DNA of 64,000 nucleotides, from assembly GCF_013113835.1 (NCBI RefSeq), contig NZ_VTYQ01000008.1, positions 124,001 to 188,000 of the forward strand, given 5' to 3'. The stretch is from Vibrio sp. RE88 (GTDB taxonomy: Bacteria; Pseudomonadota; Gammaproteobacteria; Enterobacterales; Vibrionaceae). Below, piece after piece: positions 1-7,651 of this stretch (position 1 is the first letter of the stretch; every line of letters begins with the position of its first letter). A model generated the notes under the pieces. That model saw only the letters and a program-made list of their open reading frames with translations. It was not told the origin of the DNA and searched no databases. The translations under genes were made by a program, and so were the position numbers.

Positions 1-597
1 CAGCAAATCGAAGAAGCGACTTCAGACTACGACAAAGAGAAGCTACAGGAGCGCGTTGCTAAGCTAGCTGGTGGTGTTGCAGTAATCAAAGTTGGCGCTG
101 CTACTGAAGTTGAAATGAAAGAGAAGAAAGACCGCGTAGAAGATGCGCTTCATGCAACTCGCGCTGCGGTTGAAGAAGGTGTTGTTGCTGGTGGTGGTGT
201 AGCACTAATCCGCGCAGCTTCTAAGATCACTGAACTTCAAGGTGATAACGAAGAGCAAAACGTTGGTATCCGCGTTGCTCTACGTGCAATGGAAGCGCCT
301 ATCCGTCAAATCACTACCAACGCAGGCGATGAAGAATCTGTGGTTGCGAACAACGTGAAAGGTGGTGAAGGTTCTTACGGTTACAATGCGGCAACTGGTG
401 AGTACGGTGACATGCTTGAGATGGGTATCCTAGACCCAACAAAAGTAACTCGTTCTGCACTTCAGTTCGCGGCATCAGTTGCTGGCCTAATGATCACAAC
501 AGAAGCAATGGTTACAGACCTACCTCAGAAAGATGCTCCTGCAATGCCTGATATGGGTGGCATGGGCGGTATGGGTGGAATGGGCGGTATGATGTAA
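1..597 (+). CDS. groL: Chaperonin GroEL, C-terminal part (5' end outside window)
   Basis: The reading frame is open from base 1, so the first roughly 350 residues lie outside the window; 198 residues remain of a family of about 548. GroEL is the 14-mer ATP-driven cytosolic chaperonin that folds proteins together with GroES. The visible part covers the return through the intermediate domain and the C-terminal equatorial domain, including the VVAGGGVALIRA and GYNAATGEYGDM stretches typical of GroEL. It ends in the characteristic GGM-repeat tail finishing GGMM. The identification is essentially certain. A bidirectional terminator follows about 26 bp after the stop. Confidence 0.98.
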   Translation, partial: QQIEEATSDYDKEKLQERVAKLAGGVAVIKVGAATEVEMKEKKDRVEDALHATRAAVEEGVVAGGGVALIRAASKITELQGDNEEQNVGIRVALRAMEAPIRQITTNAGDEESVVANNVKGGEGSYGYNAATGEYGDMLEMGILDPTKVTRSALQFAASVAGLMITTEAMVTDLPQKDAPAMPDMGGMGGMGGMGGMM

Positions 598-623
598 TCC
601 CCCTGAGCTACTTCAGCCAAATA

Positions 624-650
624 AAAACGGAGCCTTTAGGCTCCGTTTTC
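624..650. terminator. Rho-independent terminator between groL and glpX
   Basis: A perfect inverted repeat with arms aaaacggagcc and ggctccgtttt and a short loop. The arms are A-rich on the left and T-rich on the right, so it can end groL on the plus strand and convergent glpX on the minus strand. Confidence 0.85.
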
Positions 651-713
651 GTATCTGATGTTCTGTGATTACAGGGTAAGAAGCTTATCTACCCCAAGCA
701 ACTCCAATAGATG

Positions 714-1721
714 CTAGAGAATAATCTCTCTTACTTCAGCGTCTTTGCGTTCAAGATAGTGAATGGACTTAATACGGCGAATGGTGCGGCAGCGGCCACG
801 GATAAGCAGTGTTTCCGTAGTTGCAATGTTACCTTGGCGAGTGATGCCATCAAGCAGATCACCTTTAGTAATACCAGTTGCTGAGAAGACCACATTATCA
901 CTCTTGGCCATGTCTTCCATGGTGAGTACGACATTTGCTTCTACACCCATTTCTTTGCAGCGTGTTAGCTCTGCTGTGCCGTAAATACGGTTCTCTTCCG
1001 TATCGCCTTTGACTTCATGACGAGGCAGTAAACGGCCATGCATGTCGCCATCCAGAGCGCGGATGACAGCTGCAGACACCACCCCTTCAGGAGCGCCGCC
1101 AATGCAGTACATCGCATCGACTTCGCTATCAGGCATACATGTCAGAATCGAAGCGGCCACATCGCCATCTGGAACTGCAAACACACGCACTCCCATCGCC
1201 TGCATCTCCCCAATCACTTGATCATGGCGCGGTTTAGCCAGCGTAATGACGACCAGCGTATCTAGTGTTTTATTCAACGCTTGAGCGATATTCTCTAGAT
1301 TGTCTTTCAGTGGCTTATTAAGGTCGATACAGCCTTTCGCACCTGGACCTACGACCAGCTTTTCCATGTACATGTCAGGTGCTTTTAGGAAGCTGCCTTT
1401 CTCACCTGCGGCGAGTACTGCTAACGCATTTGATTGCCCCATAGCTGTCATGCGCGTACCTTCAATTGGGTCGACTGCTATATCGACTTCATCACCGCCG
1501 ATTCCGACGTTTTCACCAATGTACAGCATAGGCGCATCATCAATCTCGCCTTCACCAATCACAATTTCACCACTGATATCGGTCTTGTTGAGCAAGATTC
1601 GCATCACTTCAACGGCAGCACCGTCAGCCGCATTTTTGTCACCACGCCCCAGCCATTTATAACCAGCCAATGCGGCGCCTTCTGTTACTCGGGAAAATGC
1701 CATTGCTAAATCGCGTTTCAT
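714..1721 (-). CDS. glpX: Class II fructose-1,6-bisphosphatase GlpX
   Basis: Hydrolyses fructose 1,6-bisphosphate to fructose 6-phosphate in gluconeogenesis (cytosolic, metal dependent). The 335-residue protein has the class II signature: an Asp near residue 33, GEGEIDDAPML at about 56-66 and DPIEGT at about 84-89, which supply the metal and phosphate ligands known for E. coli GlpX. The start ATG has a TGGAGT ribosome-binding site a few bases upstream. In E. coli glpX is in the glpFKX operon next to zapB. Here it stands alone, divergent from zapB. A LacI/PurR-family-like operator lies 63-78 bp upstream of the start. Confidence 0.95.
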   Translation of the reverse strand: MKRDLAMAFSRVTEGAALAGYKWLGRGDKNAADGAAVEVMRILLNKTDISGEIVIGEGEIDDAPMLYIGENVGIGGDEVDIAVDPIEGTRMTAMGQSNALAVLAAGEKGSFLKAPDMYMEKLVVGPGAKGCIDLNKPLKDNLENIAQALNKTLDTLVVITLAKPRHDQVIGEMQAMGVRVFAVPDGDVAASILTCMPDSEVDAMYCIGGAPEGVVSAAVIRALDGDMHGRLLPRHEVKGDTEENRIYGTAELTRCKEMGVEANVVLTMEDMAKSDNVVFSATGITKGDLLDGITRQGNIATTETLLIRGRCRTIRRIKSIHYLERKDAEVREIIL

Positions 1722-2024
1722 GATGACTCCAAATATAGAGAATAGGGGAATGAATTAAATGCGCAGGATTTTAACATAGTTGCAAGTAAACGTTTGCCAT
1801 TTTCGCCTAGCGGAATTGAACTTGATCAAAATGAGGTGAAAATCGACAAAAAATTTGGCCTCATCGCTTCTCCGTCAGTGCATTGTCAATGTATGCTGTT
1901 TTTTTGACCGAATGGTGCGAAATATAGAATATAGGGCGTGTTTATCACTCTCTGCCTGAGTAGAATGAGGACATTAGGTGGAGAAAGCTCTTCACAATAA
2001 CCGGACAATACAAGGTAGGCTAAG
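1722..2024. other. Divergent promoter region glpX/zapB
   Basis: About 300 bp without a gene. It must hold the promoters of glpX (leftward) and zapB (rightward). The only specific site I can point to is the aaacgttt-centred operator-like sequence at 1784-1799. The minus-strand open frame that crosses zapB and part of this stretch is a shadow. Confidence 0.6.
1784..1799. promoter_or_regulatory. PurR/LacI-family-like operator upstream of glpX
   Basis: Read on the minus strand the sequence is tggcaaacgtttactt, which agrees with the E. coli PurR consensus (ACGCAAACGTTTTCNT) at 13 of 16 positions and has the AAACGTTT core. Other LacI-family proteins, including CytR, also use AACGTT-centred sites, so the binding protein is uncertain. 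Confidence 0.45.
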
Positions 2025-2267
2025 ATGTCTTTTGAAGTACTAGAAAAACTAGAAGCGAAAATCCAAACTGCAGTTGACACCATTGCACTTCTACAAATGG
2101 AAGTGGAAGAGCTGAAAGAAGAAAAAGAGAAGCTGGCAGTAGAAGCAAATGAGCTTCGTTCTAGCCGTGAAGAGATCGAACAAAAAGCGCAGCAGATGCA
2201 ACAAGAGCATTCCGCTTGGCAGGAGCGTATTCGTAACCTGCTAGGTAAGATGGACGAAGTAGAGTAA
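2025..2267 (+). CDS. zapB: Cell division protein ZapB
   Basis: An 80-residue protein with heptad periodicity over nearly its whole length, beginning MSFEVLEKLEAKIQ and rich in Glu, Lys and Leu. ZapB is an antiparallel coiled-coil that binds ZapA and helps stabilise the FtsZ ring and tether the chromosome terminus. The length and N-terminus match the family. The start ATG follows an AGGCTAAG-type ribosome-binding site. It is monocistronic, with a strong terminator 16 bp after the stop, and divergent from glpX. This replaces the long minus-strand open frame on the opposite strand, whose Ser/Cys-rich translation is meaningless. Confidence 0.95.
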   Translation: MSFEVLEKLEAKIQTAVDTIALLQMEVEELKEEKEKLAVEANELRSSREEIEQKAQQMQQEHSAWQERIRNLLGKMDEVE

Positions 2268-2282
2268 TTATCGTCTAATGAC

Positions 2283-2310
2283 AAAAAGGGTGGCTATGGC
2301 CACCCTTTTT
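2283..2310. terminator. Bidirectional terminator zapB/metF
   Basis: A 12-bp perfect stem, aaaaagggtggc / gccacccttttt, with a 4-base loop between the convergent genes. T-runs exist on both strands. Confidence 0.9.
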
Positions 2311-2340
2311 GCGTTTTTAGAGGAATAATGAGTGTTCAGG

Positions 2341-3231
2341 TTACACCTGAGGGCGTACGCCTAACGTATGGCACAGCGCGTAGGTCATTTCTGCACGGTT
2401 TAGTGTGTAGAAGTGGAAGTCTTTCACACCTTCACGGCTCAGCACTCGAATCATATCGATGGCTTGGCTTGCGCCAACCAGCTGACGTGTCGTCGGGTCA
2501 TCATCCAGACCTTCAAACTGTTTCGCCATCCAGCTTGGTACTTTAACGTTGTTTTGAGCGGCAAAGCGTGACGCTTGCTTAAAGTTCGAAACAGGTAAAA
2601 TACCCGGTACGATTTCAACGTCGATGCCTGCTGCAACACAGCGGTCGCGGAAACGAAGATAGCTTTCGACATCAAAGAAGAACTGAGTAATAGCGCGGTT
2701 TGCACCTGCATCTACTTTACGTTTGAGATTGAGCAGATCGGCTTGAGCACTTTTGGCTTCTGGGTGCACTTCTGGGAAAGCGGCAACGGAGATATCAAAA
2801 TCATGACGCTCTTTCAGCAGTTTCACCAGATCGGAGGCGTACATTTCTGGCTTACCGCCGCCCGGTGGGATGTCACCACGTAGAGCGACGATGCTCTGAA
2901 TACCGTTCGCCCAGTAATCATCAGCAATACGTGCTAGCTCTTCACGTGACGCGTCAATACACGTTAGGTGGGGAGCGGCAACTAGCCCTGTTTCAGCTTT
3001 AATTTCTTTAATGATGGAGTGTGTGCGGTCACGTTCACCTGAGTTCGCACCGTAAGTGACAGAAACGAATTTAGGCTTTAGCGTTTTGAGGCGATGGACT
3101 GAGTTCCATAAGGTTTCTTCCATCTTTTCACTGCTGGGTGGAAAAAACTCAAATGACACATTGATGTTGTCAGAAAGTTCCGCAATATTCTGGTTTAAGG
3201 CATCTATATGGCCGGCGTGCGTATATCCCAT
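2341..3231 (-). CDS. metF: 5,10-methylenetetrahydrofolate reductase MetF
   Basis: Reduces 5,10-methylene-THF to 5-methyl-THF with FAD/NADH, supplying the methyl group for methionine synthesis. I place the start at the ATG at 3231, giving MGYTHAGHIDALNQ. It has a GGAGAG ribosome-binding site at good spacing and yields 296 residues, the size of the E. coli enzyme. The longer frame would start at a TTG 13 codons upstream with no such site. The SFEFFPP stretch carries the active-site Glu, and RGDIPPGGG is typical of the TIM-barrel FAD site. Tandem MetJ boxes lie 50-73 bp upstream, and metL, metB and metJ follow, forming a methionine cluster. Confidence 0.95.
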   Translation of the reverse strand: MGYTHAGHIDALNQNIAELSDNINVSFEFFPPSSEKMEETLWNSVHRLKTLKPKFVSVTYGANSGERDRTHSIIKEIKAETGLVAAPHLTCIDASREELARIADDYWANGIQSIVALRGDIPPGGGKPEMYASDLVKLLKERHDFDISVAAFPEVHPEAKSAQADLLNLKRKVDAGANRAITQFFFDVESYLRFRDRCVAAGIDVEIVPGILPVSNFKQASRFAAQNNVKVPSWMAKQFEGLDDDPTTRQLVGASQAIDMIRVLSREGVKDFHFYTLNRAEMTYALCHTLGVRPQV

Positions 3232-3280
3232 CTTACTCTCTCCATGTGGCAACTGGACCACAAAACTCAAATCCTCAAAT

Positions 3281-3304
3281 CGACGTTTAGACGTCTATAT
3301 GTCC
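3281..3304 (-). promoter_or_regulatory. Tandem MetJ boxes at the metF promoter
   Basis: Three consecutive 8-mers, cgacgttt, agacgtct and atatgtcc; the middle one is a perfect met box (AGACGTCT). MetJ binds cooperatively to such tandem arrays with S-adenosylmethionine. The 15-base string starting at agacgtct recurs identically at the metB/metJ promoter (7156-7170). Confidence 0.8.
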
Positions 3305-3411
3305 ACAGGATGTATTGAATACGATTTAAAGTCAACAGTACGATTATGAATTTTTTTCAAGTTAAATATTAGACGTTTTCAACTTGAAAGGTAATGGCAT
3401 GACCGAGAAAG

Positions 3412-3438
3412 AAAAAGCGCAGCTAAGAGCTGCGCTTT
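3412..3438 (-). terminator. Rho-independent terminator after metL
   Basis: An 11-bp stem, aaagcgcagct / agctgcgcttt, with a 3-base loop. On the minus strand it is followed by a tttttcttt tract, 7 bp after the metL stop codon. Confidence 0.85.
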
Positions 3439-3444
3439 AGTCAA

Positions 3445-5856
3445 TTATAAGAAGCTGGAAAGCAGATTGAGGTCTGACTGAATCGCACCTGCGGTTACCT
3501 CTCGGCCTGCGCCGGGGCCGCGAATGACCAGTGGGTTATCCTTGTACCATTTGCTTTCGATGGCGAAGATGTTGTCACATGGTAGCAAGTTAGCCAGAGC
3601 ATGTTCTTTACTTAACGCTTCAACACCAACCGTCGCTGAACCGTTCTTCTCCAGCCTTGCGACGTAGCGCAGTATCTTGTCTTCGCGCTGAGCTTTCTCT
3701 AAACGCTCGGCTAACAGTTCACTTAATAGTTGGCTTTTATCGAGGAAATCATCCAGCGACAGATCGACAAGCTCAGCAGGAACCAGACTTTCCACTTTAA
3801 CCGCTTCTGGTTCCAGATCGAGCCCAGCTTCACGCGCTAAGATAACTAGCTTACGCATTACATCAGAGCCATCCAGATCGCAGCGTGGGTCCGGTTCCGT
3901 CAAGCCTTGCTGCCAAGCGAGATCCACTAGTTCCGCAAAAGGTACATTGCCGTCATACTGCTGAAACAGCCAAGAAAGCGTGCCAGAAAAAATGCCTGAT
4001 AAAGCATGAATGTCATCGCCACTTTCACGTAAGTCCTTCACCGTGTGGTTAATCGGTAAACCAGCTCCGACAGTTGCATTGTAAAGCCAATGGCGGTTTA
4101 TCTTGGCAAAGGCATCTTGTACCTGATGATAATAATCACTGGACGCAGAGCCGGCGACTTTGTTCGCAGAGATAAGGTGCATGCCTTGTTCTGCGATGTT
4201 CAGGTAACGCTCGGCCAGTTGCTGGCTAGCCGTCACATCGAGCACAACGACGTCATCATAACCCTGAATCGCACCAAGCTTTCTTACCCACTCATCGCCT
4301 TGATACTCAATCGCTTCTTCTTCGTAGTGAGCGCTGACGGTGCTGGCATCAATACCTTTAGGATTGAACCAGTAGTTTTGACTGCCAACGACAGCAACCA
4401 GTTCGAAGTTCATACCGCGACGTTTTTCCAGCTCTGCTTTTTGCTCTGCAAAAAGTTCAAGCCAGCTCGAGCCAATATTGCCTTTGCCACACAGAGCAAT
4501 GCCGACACGTTTTTGAGCTTGAAACAACTGGCTGTGGATTGATTTGACCAGAACAGAAGTATCCGTGCTGCGCAGTACAGCGACTAAGCTTAATCCTGAC
4601 TGAGATTCTGAAATAAACTCAACAGGAGAAGATTTAAGCTTCTGGTAGAAGCCGTAACAGTGATTGGCGTTTTTAGTTACGCCTGCACCGACTGCTGCAA
4701 TCAACGAATAGCCCTCTTTGAGCTTAATTTCAGCTTCTATCGCGGCGTCTTGGAGGTACTCGAGTGCGCCGCCCGCAATTTCAGCGGTATACGCTAAGCG
4801 CAGCGTTTGCTGGTCTTCCTGCGCTTCGTAGGTTAGTGGTTCAAGTTGAGCGCGTTTCAGCCCTGCAAGTGTTTCCTGTTCAAGACGGCTGAAATCGTGT
4901 CCAGAGGCAAAGTTGAGTTGGATCAGCAGTACTTCTATCAGCGAGGAGATGATTTTAGCGCCACGACCTGAGGCCAGCACACGTTCAATACGTGTGGAGC
5001 CATCTTCCGGTTCATAACTGCAGCGCAGGTGTAAGTCCATCGCACTTTGCGCGACTGGCTGAAGGGTGCGGCTGTGCAAGACTGGAGCAGCAAGTCGGGC
5101 TAATTCGCTGGCTTCATCAAGGCGTAGCAGAGGCAGAAGGCATGCATCTGAGACTAAACGTGGATCTGCGCTGTAGACACCCGCGACGTCGCTCCAGATG
5201 GTCACGCGTTTCACTTCGGCTAGCGCACCAATGACAGTGGCGGAGTAATCCGAGCCATTGCGACCAAGTAGCACGGTATGGCCTTGCTCATCCTGTGCCA
5301 TAAAGCCTGTGATCACAATGCGGTGATGGGCGTGTTGAGCGAGTACTTCCTTGATCAGCGGATAGGAGGTGCCTCGGTCAACCTCTGGTTGTGTGCCGGC
5401 TTCGGCACGTAGGAAAGCTCTTGCATCCTGAGCAACGGCCTGTAGGTCATTTTGATTTAGTAATGCCGCCAGCAGTCGAGAAGACCAAACCTCTCCGTGA
5501 CCTAATACGGCTGCGCGCTCAGCAGTCGTTAAGGGAGCCGTTAACTCACCCAGTGTGCTGAATTCGTCGTTGAGTGTGGCAAGAAGCTGCAGTTGGCTTT
5601 CACCTTGTAACAGCTCTTCGATCAGCTGTACCTGAAACTGACGTAATGACTGCAAGGCTTCATGGGCAAGGCGACCGTCTTTGTTCAGCGAGTCTAAAAA
5701 CTCAATCAAACGGTTGGTGGTCTTGCCTGCCGCTGAGACGACAATCAAATCTTCTTGATTAGAATACTCTTTGAGAATATTAACTACGCGGCGGTAACAT
5801 TCTGGGTCCGCGAGGCTACTGCCGCCAAATTTATGCAATTGACGCTGCTGGCTCAT
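3445..5856 (-). CDS. metL: Bifunctional aspartokinase II / homoserine dehydrogenase II MetL
   Basis: Catalyses the first and third steps from aspartate to homoserine for methionine synthesis. The N-terminal aspartokinase domain begins with the KFGGSSLAD phosphate-binding motif at residues 8-16. A linker with ACT-like segments follows (about 310-450). The C-terminal homoserine dehydrogenase begins with the Rossmann motif GKGNIGSSW near 458 and contains SANKVAG. The length of 803 residues fits the ThrA/MetL family. It is called MetL rather than ThrA because it overlaps metB by 4 bp (ATGA), giving a translationally coupled metBL operon under MetJ. Confidence 0.94.
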   Translation of the reverse strand: MSQQRQLHKFGGSSLADPECYRRVVNILKEYSNQEDLIVVSAAGKTTNRLIEFLDSLNKDGRLAHEALQSLRQFQVQLIEELLQGESQLQLLATLNDEFSTLGELTAPLTTAERAAVLGHGEVWSSRLLAALLNQNDLQAVAQDARAFLRAEAGTQPEVDRGTSYPLIKEVLAQHAHHRIVITGFMAQDEQGHTVLLGRNGSDYSATVIGALAEVKRVTIWSDVAGVYSADPRLVSDACLLPLLRLDEASELARLAAPVLHSRTLQPVAQSAMDLHLRCSYEPEDGSTRIERVLASGRGAKIISSLIEVLLIQLNFASGHDFSRLEQETLAGLKRAQLEPLTYEAQEDQQTLRLAYTAEIAGGALEYLQDAAIEAEIKLKEGYSLIAAVGAGVTKNANHCYGFYQKLKSSPVEFISESQSGLSLVAVLRSTDTSVLVKSIHSQLFQAQKRVGIALCGKGNIGSSWLELFAEQKAELEKRRGMNFELVAVVGSQNYWFNPKGIDASTVSAHYEEEAIEYQGDEWVRKLGAIQGYDDVVVLDVTASQQLAERYLNIAEQGMHLISANKVAGSASSDYYHQVQDAFAKINRHWLYNATVGAGLPINHTVKDLRESGDDIHALSGIFSGTLSWLFQQYDGNVPFAELVDLAWQQGLTEPDPRCDLDGSDVMRKLVILAREAGLDLEPEAVKVESLVPAELVDLSLDDFLDKSQLLSELLAERLEKAQREDKILRYVARLEKNGSATVGVEALSKEHALANLLPCDNIFAIESKWYKDNPLVIRGPGAGREVTAGAIQSDLNLLSSFL

Positions 5857-7022
5857 GACAACGCCTCCTGAGTTTTACTGAATGCTTGGTCTAGATCGGC
5901 TATCAGGTCATCAGCGTCTTCGAGGCCGACAGAAAGGCGGAGCAGTTGTTGTGAGACTCCAGCTTCCGCTAATGCGGCTTCACCCATTGCTCTATGTGTC
6001 ATTGACGCTGGGTGGCAAATCAGGCTCTCCACGCCGCCAAGTGATTCGGCGAGCGAGAATAGCTCTAGCTCACCAACAAAGTGTTTGAGCTGTTCAAAGC
6101 TACCTGCAAACTCAAAGCTGAGCATAGAGCCGAATCCAGACTGCTGCTTTTTCGCAATTTCATGGCCAGGGTGTTCAGGCAAACTTGGATGGTAGATGTT
6201 ACTCACCAGAGACTGAGACTGTAGGTAGTTGAGTATCTGTGCTGAGCTTTCTTCATGCACTTTCATGCGCGCACCCAAGGTGCGAATACCGCGTAATGTC
6301 ATGTAGCTATCGAATGGTGTGCCGGTAGCGCCGATACAGTTGCCCCACCATGCGAGATCTTCAGCATGCTGCTCAGTTTTGGTGACCACCACGCCACCGA
6401 TGACATCAGAATGGCCGTTAATGTATTTGGTTGTTGAGTGGATGACGAAGTCAGCCCCGAGTTCAAGAGGCTTTTGGAACACAGGTGTCAAAAAGGTATT
6501 GTCGACGCCGACCAGAGCCCCAAACTGACGAGCTTTTTCGCATACCGCGGCAATGTCGACTACGCGAACCAGAGGATTAGACGGTGTTTCCAACAGAATC
6601 AGTTTAGGTTTCTTTACAATAGCGTCATCCAAGGCTTTTTGATCGGACTGATCGACAAACTGAACCTTGAAGTCACCTTTCTGAGCGCGGGTGTTAAACA
6701 AACGATACGTTCCGCCGTAGCAATCGTGTGGCGCGATGATCAGATCGTCTGGGCCAAGGAATGCAGAGACCCATAAGTTTAACGCTGAGGTTCCACAGTT
6801 GGTCACTACCGCACCTTTACCGGACTCCAGCTCATACAGAGCTTTTTCTAACAAGCCACGGTTGGGGTTACCCGAGCGAGTGTAGTCATATTTTGGCACT
6901 TCTCCGAAGGCGGGAAACCCGTAGTTAGTCGAGAGGTAAATAGGTGGCACAACGGCGTGATGCTGAGTGTCTGACTCGATACCAGTACGTACCGCGATTG
7001 TGGCTGGTTTACGGGCGCTCAT
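5853..7022 (-). CDS. metB: Cystathionine gamma-synthase MetB
   Basis: A PLP enzyme joining O-succinylhomoserine and cysteine into cystathionine in the trans-sulfuration route to methionine. The 389 residues have the Cys/Met-metabolism PLP fold, with the STTKYINGHSD motif whose Lys199 should hold PLP, DYTRSGNPNR near residue 46 and VDNTF near 173. It is the first gene of metBL and is divergent from metJ, with tandem MetJ boxes between them. The ATG is preceded by a GAAAGGAAAC ribosome-binding site. MetC-type beta-lyases share the fold, but the context and close similarity to MetB favour this call. Confidence 0.93.
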   Translation of the reverse strand: MSARKPATIAVRTGIESDTQHHAVVPPIYLSTNYGFPAFGEVPKYDYTRSGNPNRGLLEKALYELESGKGAVVTNCGTSALNLWVSAFLGPDDLIIAPHDCYGGTYRLFNTRAQKGDFKVQFVDQSDQKALDDAIVKKPKLILLETPSNPLVRVVDIAAVCEKARQFGALVGVDNTFLTPVFQKPLELGADFVIHSTTKYINGHSDVIGGVVVTKTEQHAEDLAWWGNCIGATGTPFDSYMTLRGIRTLGARMKVHEESSAQILNYLQSQSLVSNIYHPSLPEHPGHEIAKKQQSGFGSMLSFEFAGSFEQLKHFVGELELFSLAESLGGVESLICHPASMTHRAMGEAALAEAGVSQQLLRLSVGLEDADDLIADLDQAFSKTQEALS

Positions 7023-7139
7023 AAGTGTTTCCTTTCGAACTGTAGTGACTTGGTTGGAGATTACACTATACCTGTTTGCCGGATGTTAGATATATGTTAT
7101 TCCAATCGTATATCTCTTCACTTTACTTCTCATTTTTTC

Positions 7140-7171
7140 AGACGTCAACACTTCTAGACGTCTATATGTCT
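7140..7171. promoter_or_regulatory. Tandem MetJ boxes between metB and metJ
   Basis: Four consecutive 8-mers: agacgtca, acacttct, agacgtct and atatgtct. One is a perfect met box and two more are close. They lie between the divergent starts, so MetJ should repress both metBL and its own gene. Confidence 0.85.
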
Positions 7172-7243
7172 TTGCTTGTGGCCATAAATCCCGCTAAAAT
7201 TACGCTTTCTAATTTTATACATAATGAATCATAAAGGTGCGCA

Positions 7244-7564
7244 ATGGCAGATTGGAACGGCGAATACATTAGTCCGTATGCTGAACATGGAAAGAAAAGC
7301 GAACAAGTAAAGAAGATTACGGTTTCTATTCCATTGAAAGTATTGAAGGTTTTAACTGATGAGCGAACGCGTCGTCAGATTAATAACCTGCGCCATGCGA
7401 CGAACAGTGAGCTGCTTTGTGAAGCGTTTCTACACGCTTATACAGGCCAGCCATTACCTACCGATGAAGATTTGCGTAAAGATCGCCCAGATGATATTCC
7501 CGCGGAAGTGAAAAAACTCATGACTGAGATGGGCATTGAATTCGAAGCGTATGATGAAGAGTAA
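7244..7564 (+). CDS. metJ: Methionine repressor MetJ
   Basis: A ribbon-helix-helix repressor that uses S-adenosylmethionine as corepressor and binds tandem met boxes. The 106-residue protein contains the DNA-contacting beta-strand KKITVSIPLKV (about 23-33) followed by helices with ERTRRQINNLRHATNSE, which are almost invariant in MetJ. It is divergent from metB over its own operators. A bidirectional terminator follows. The start ATG has the AAGGTGC ribosome-binding site. Confidence 0.97.
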   Translation: MADWNGEYISPYAEHGKKSEQVKKITVSIPLKVLKVLTDERTRRQINNLRHATNSELLCEAFLHAYTGQPLPTDEDLRKDRPDDIPAEVKKLMTEMGIEFEAYDEE

Positions 7565-7603
7565 CAACTGGCAGCGCGCCTGGTTATTATTTTGCTGAAA
7601 ACT

Positions 7604-7633
7604 AAAAAACCGCTGAATGTTCAGCGGTTTTTT
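7604..7633. terminator. Bidirectional terminator metJ/malic enzyme
   Basis: A 13-bp perfect stem, aaaaaaccgctga / tcagcggtttttt, with a 4-base loop and T-runs on both strands, between convergent genes. Confidence 0.9.
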
Positions 7634-7651
7634 TGTTGCCGAGAGGAACGC

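Noticed and set aside
1886..2284. 132-codon open frame on the minus strand
   Set aside because: Exactly opposite zapB; Ser/Cys-rich low-complexity translation is the mirror of the coiled-coil gene.
3371..3378. Further met box agacgttt downstream of metL
   Set aside because: Single 8-mer without adjacent box; MetJ needs tandem sites.
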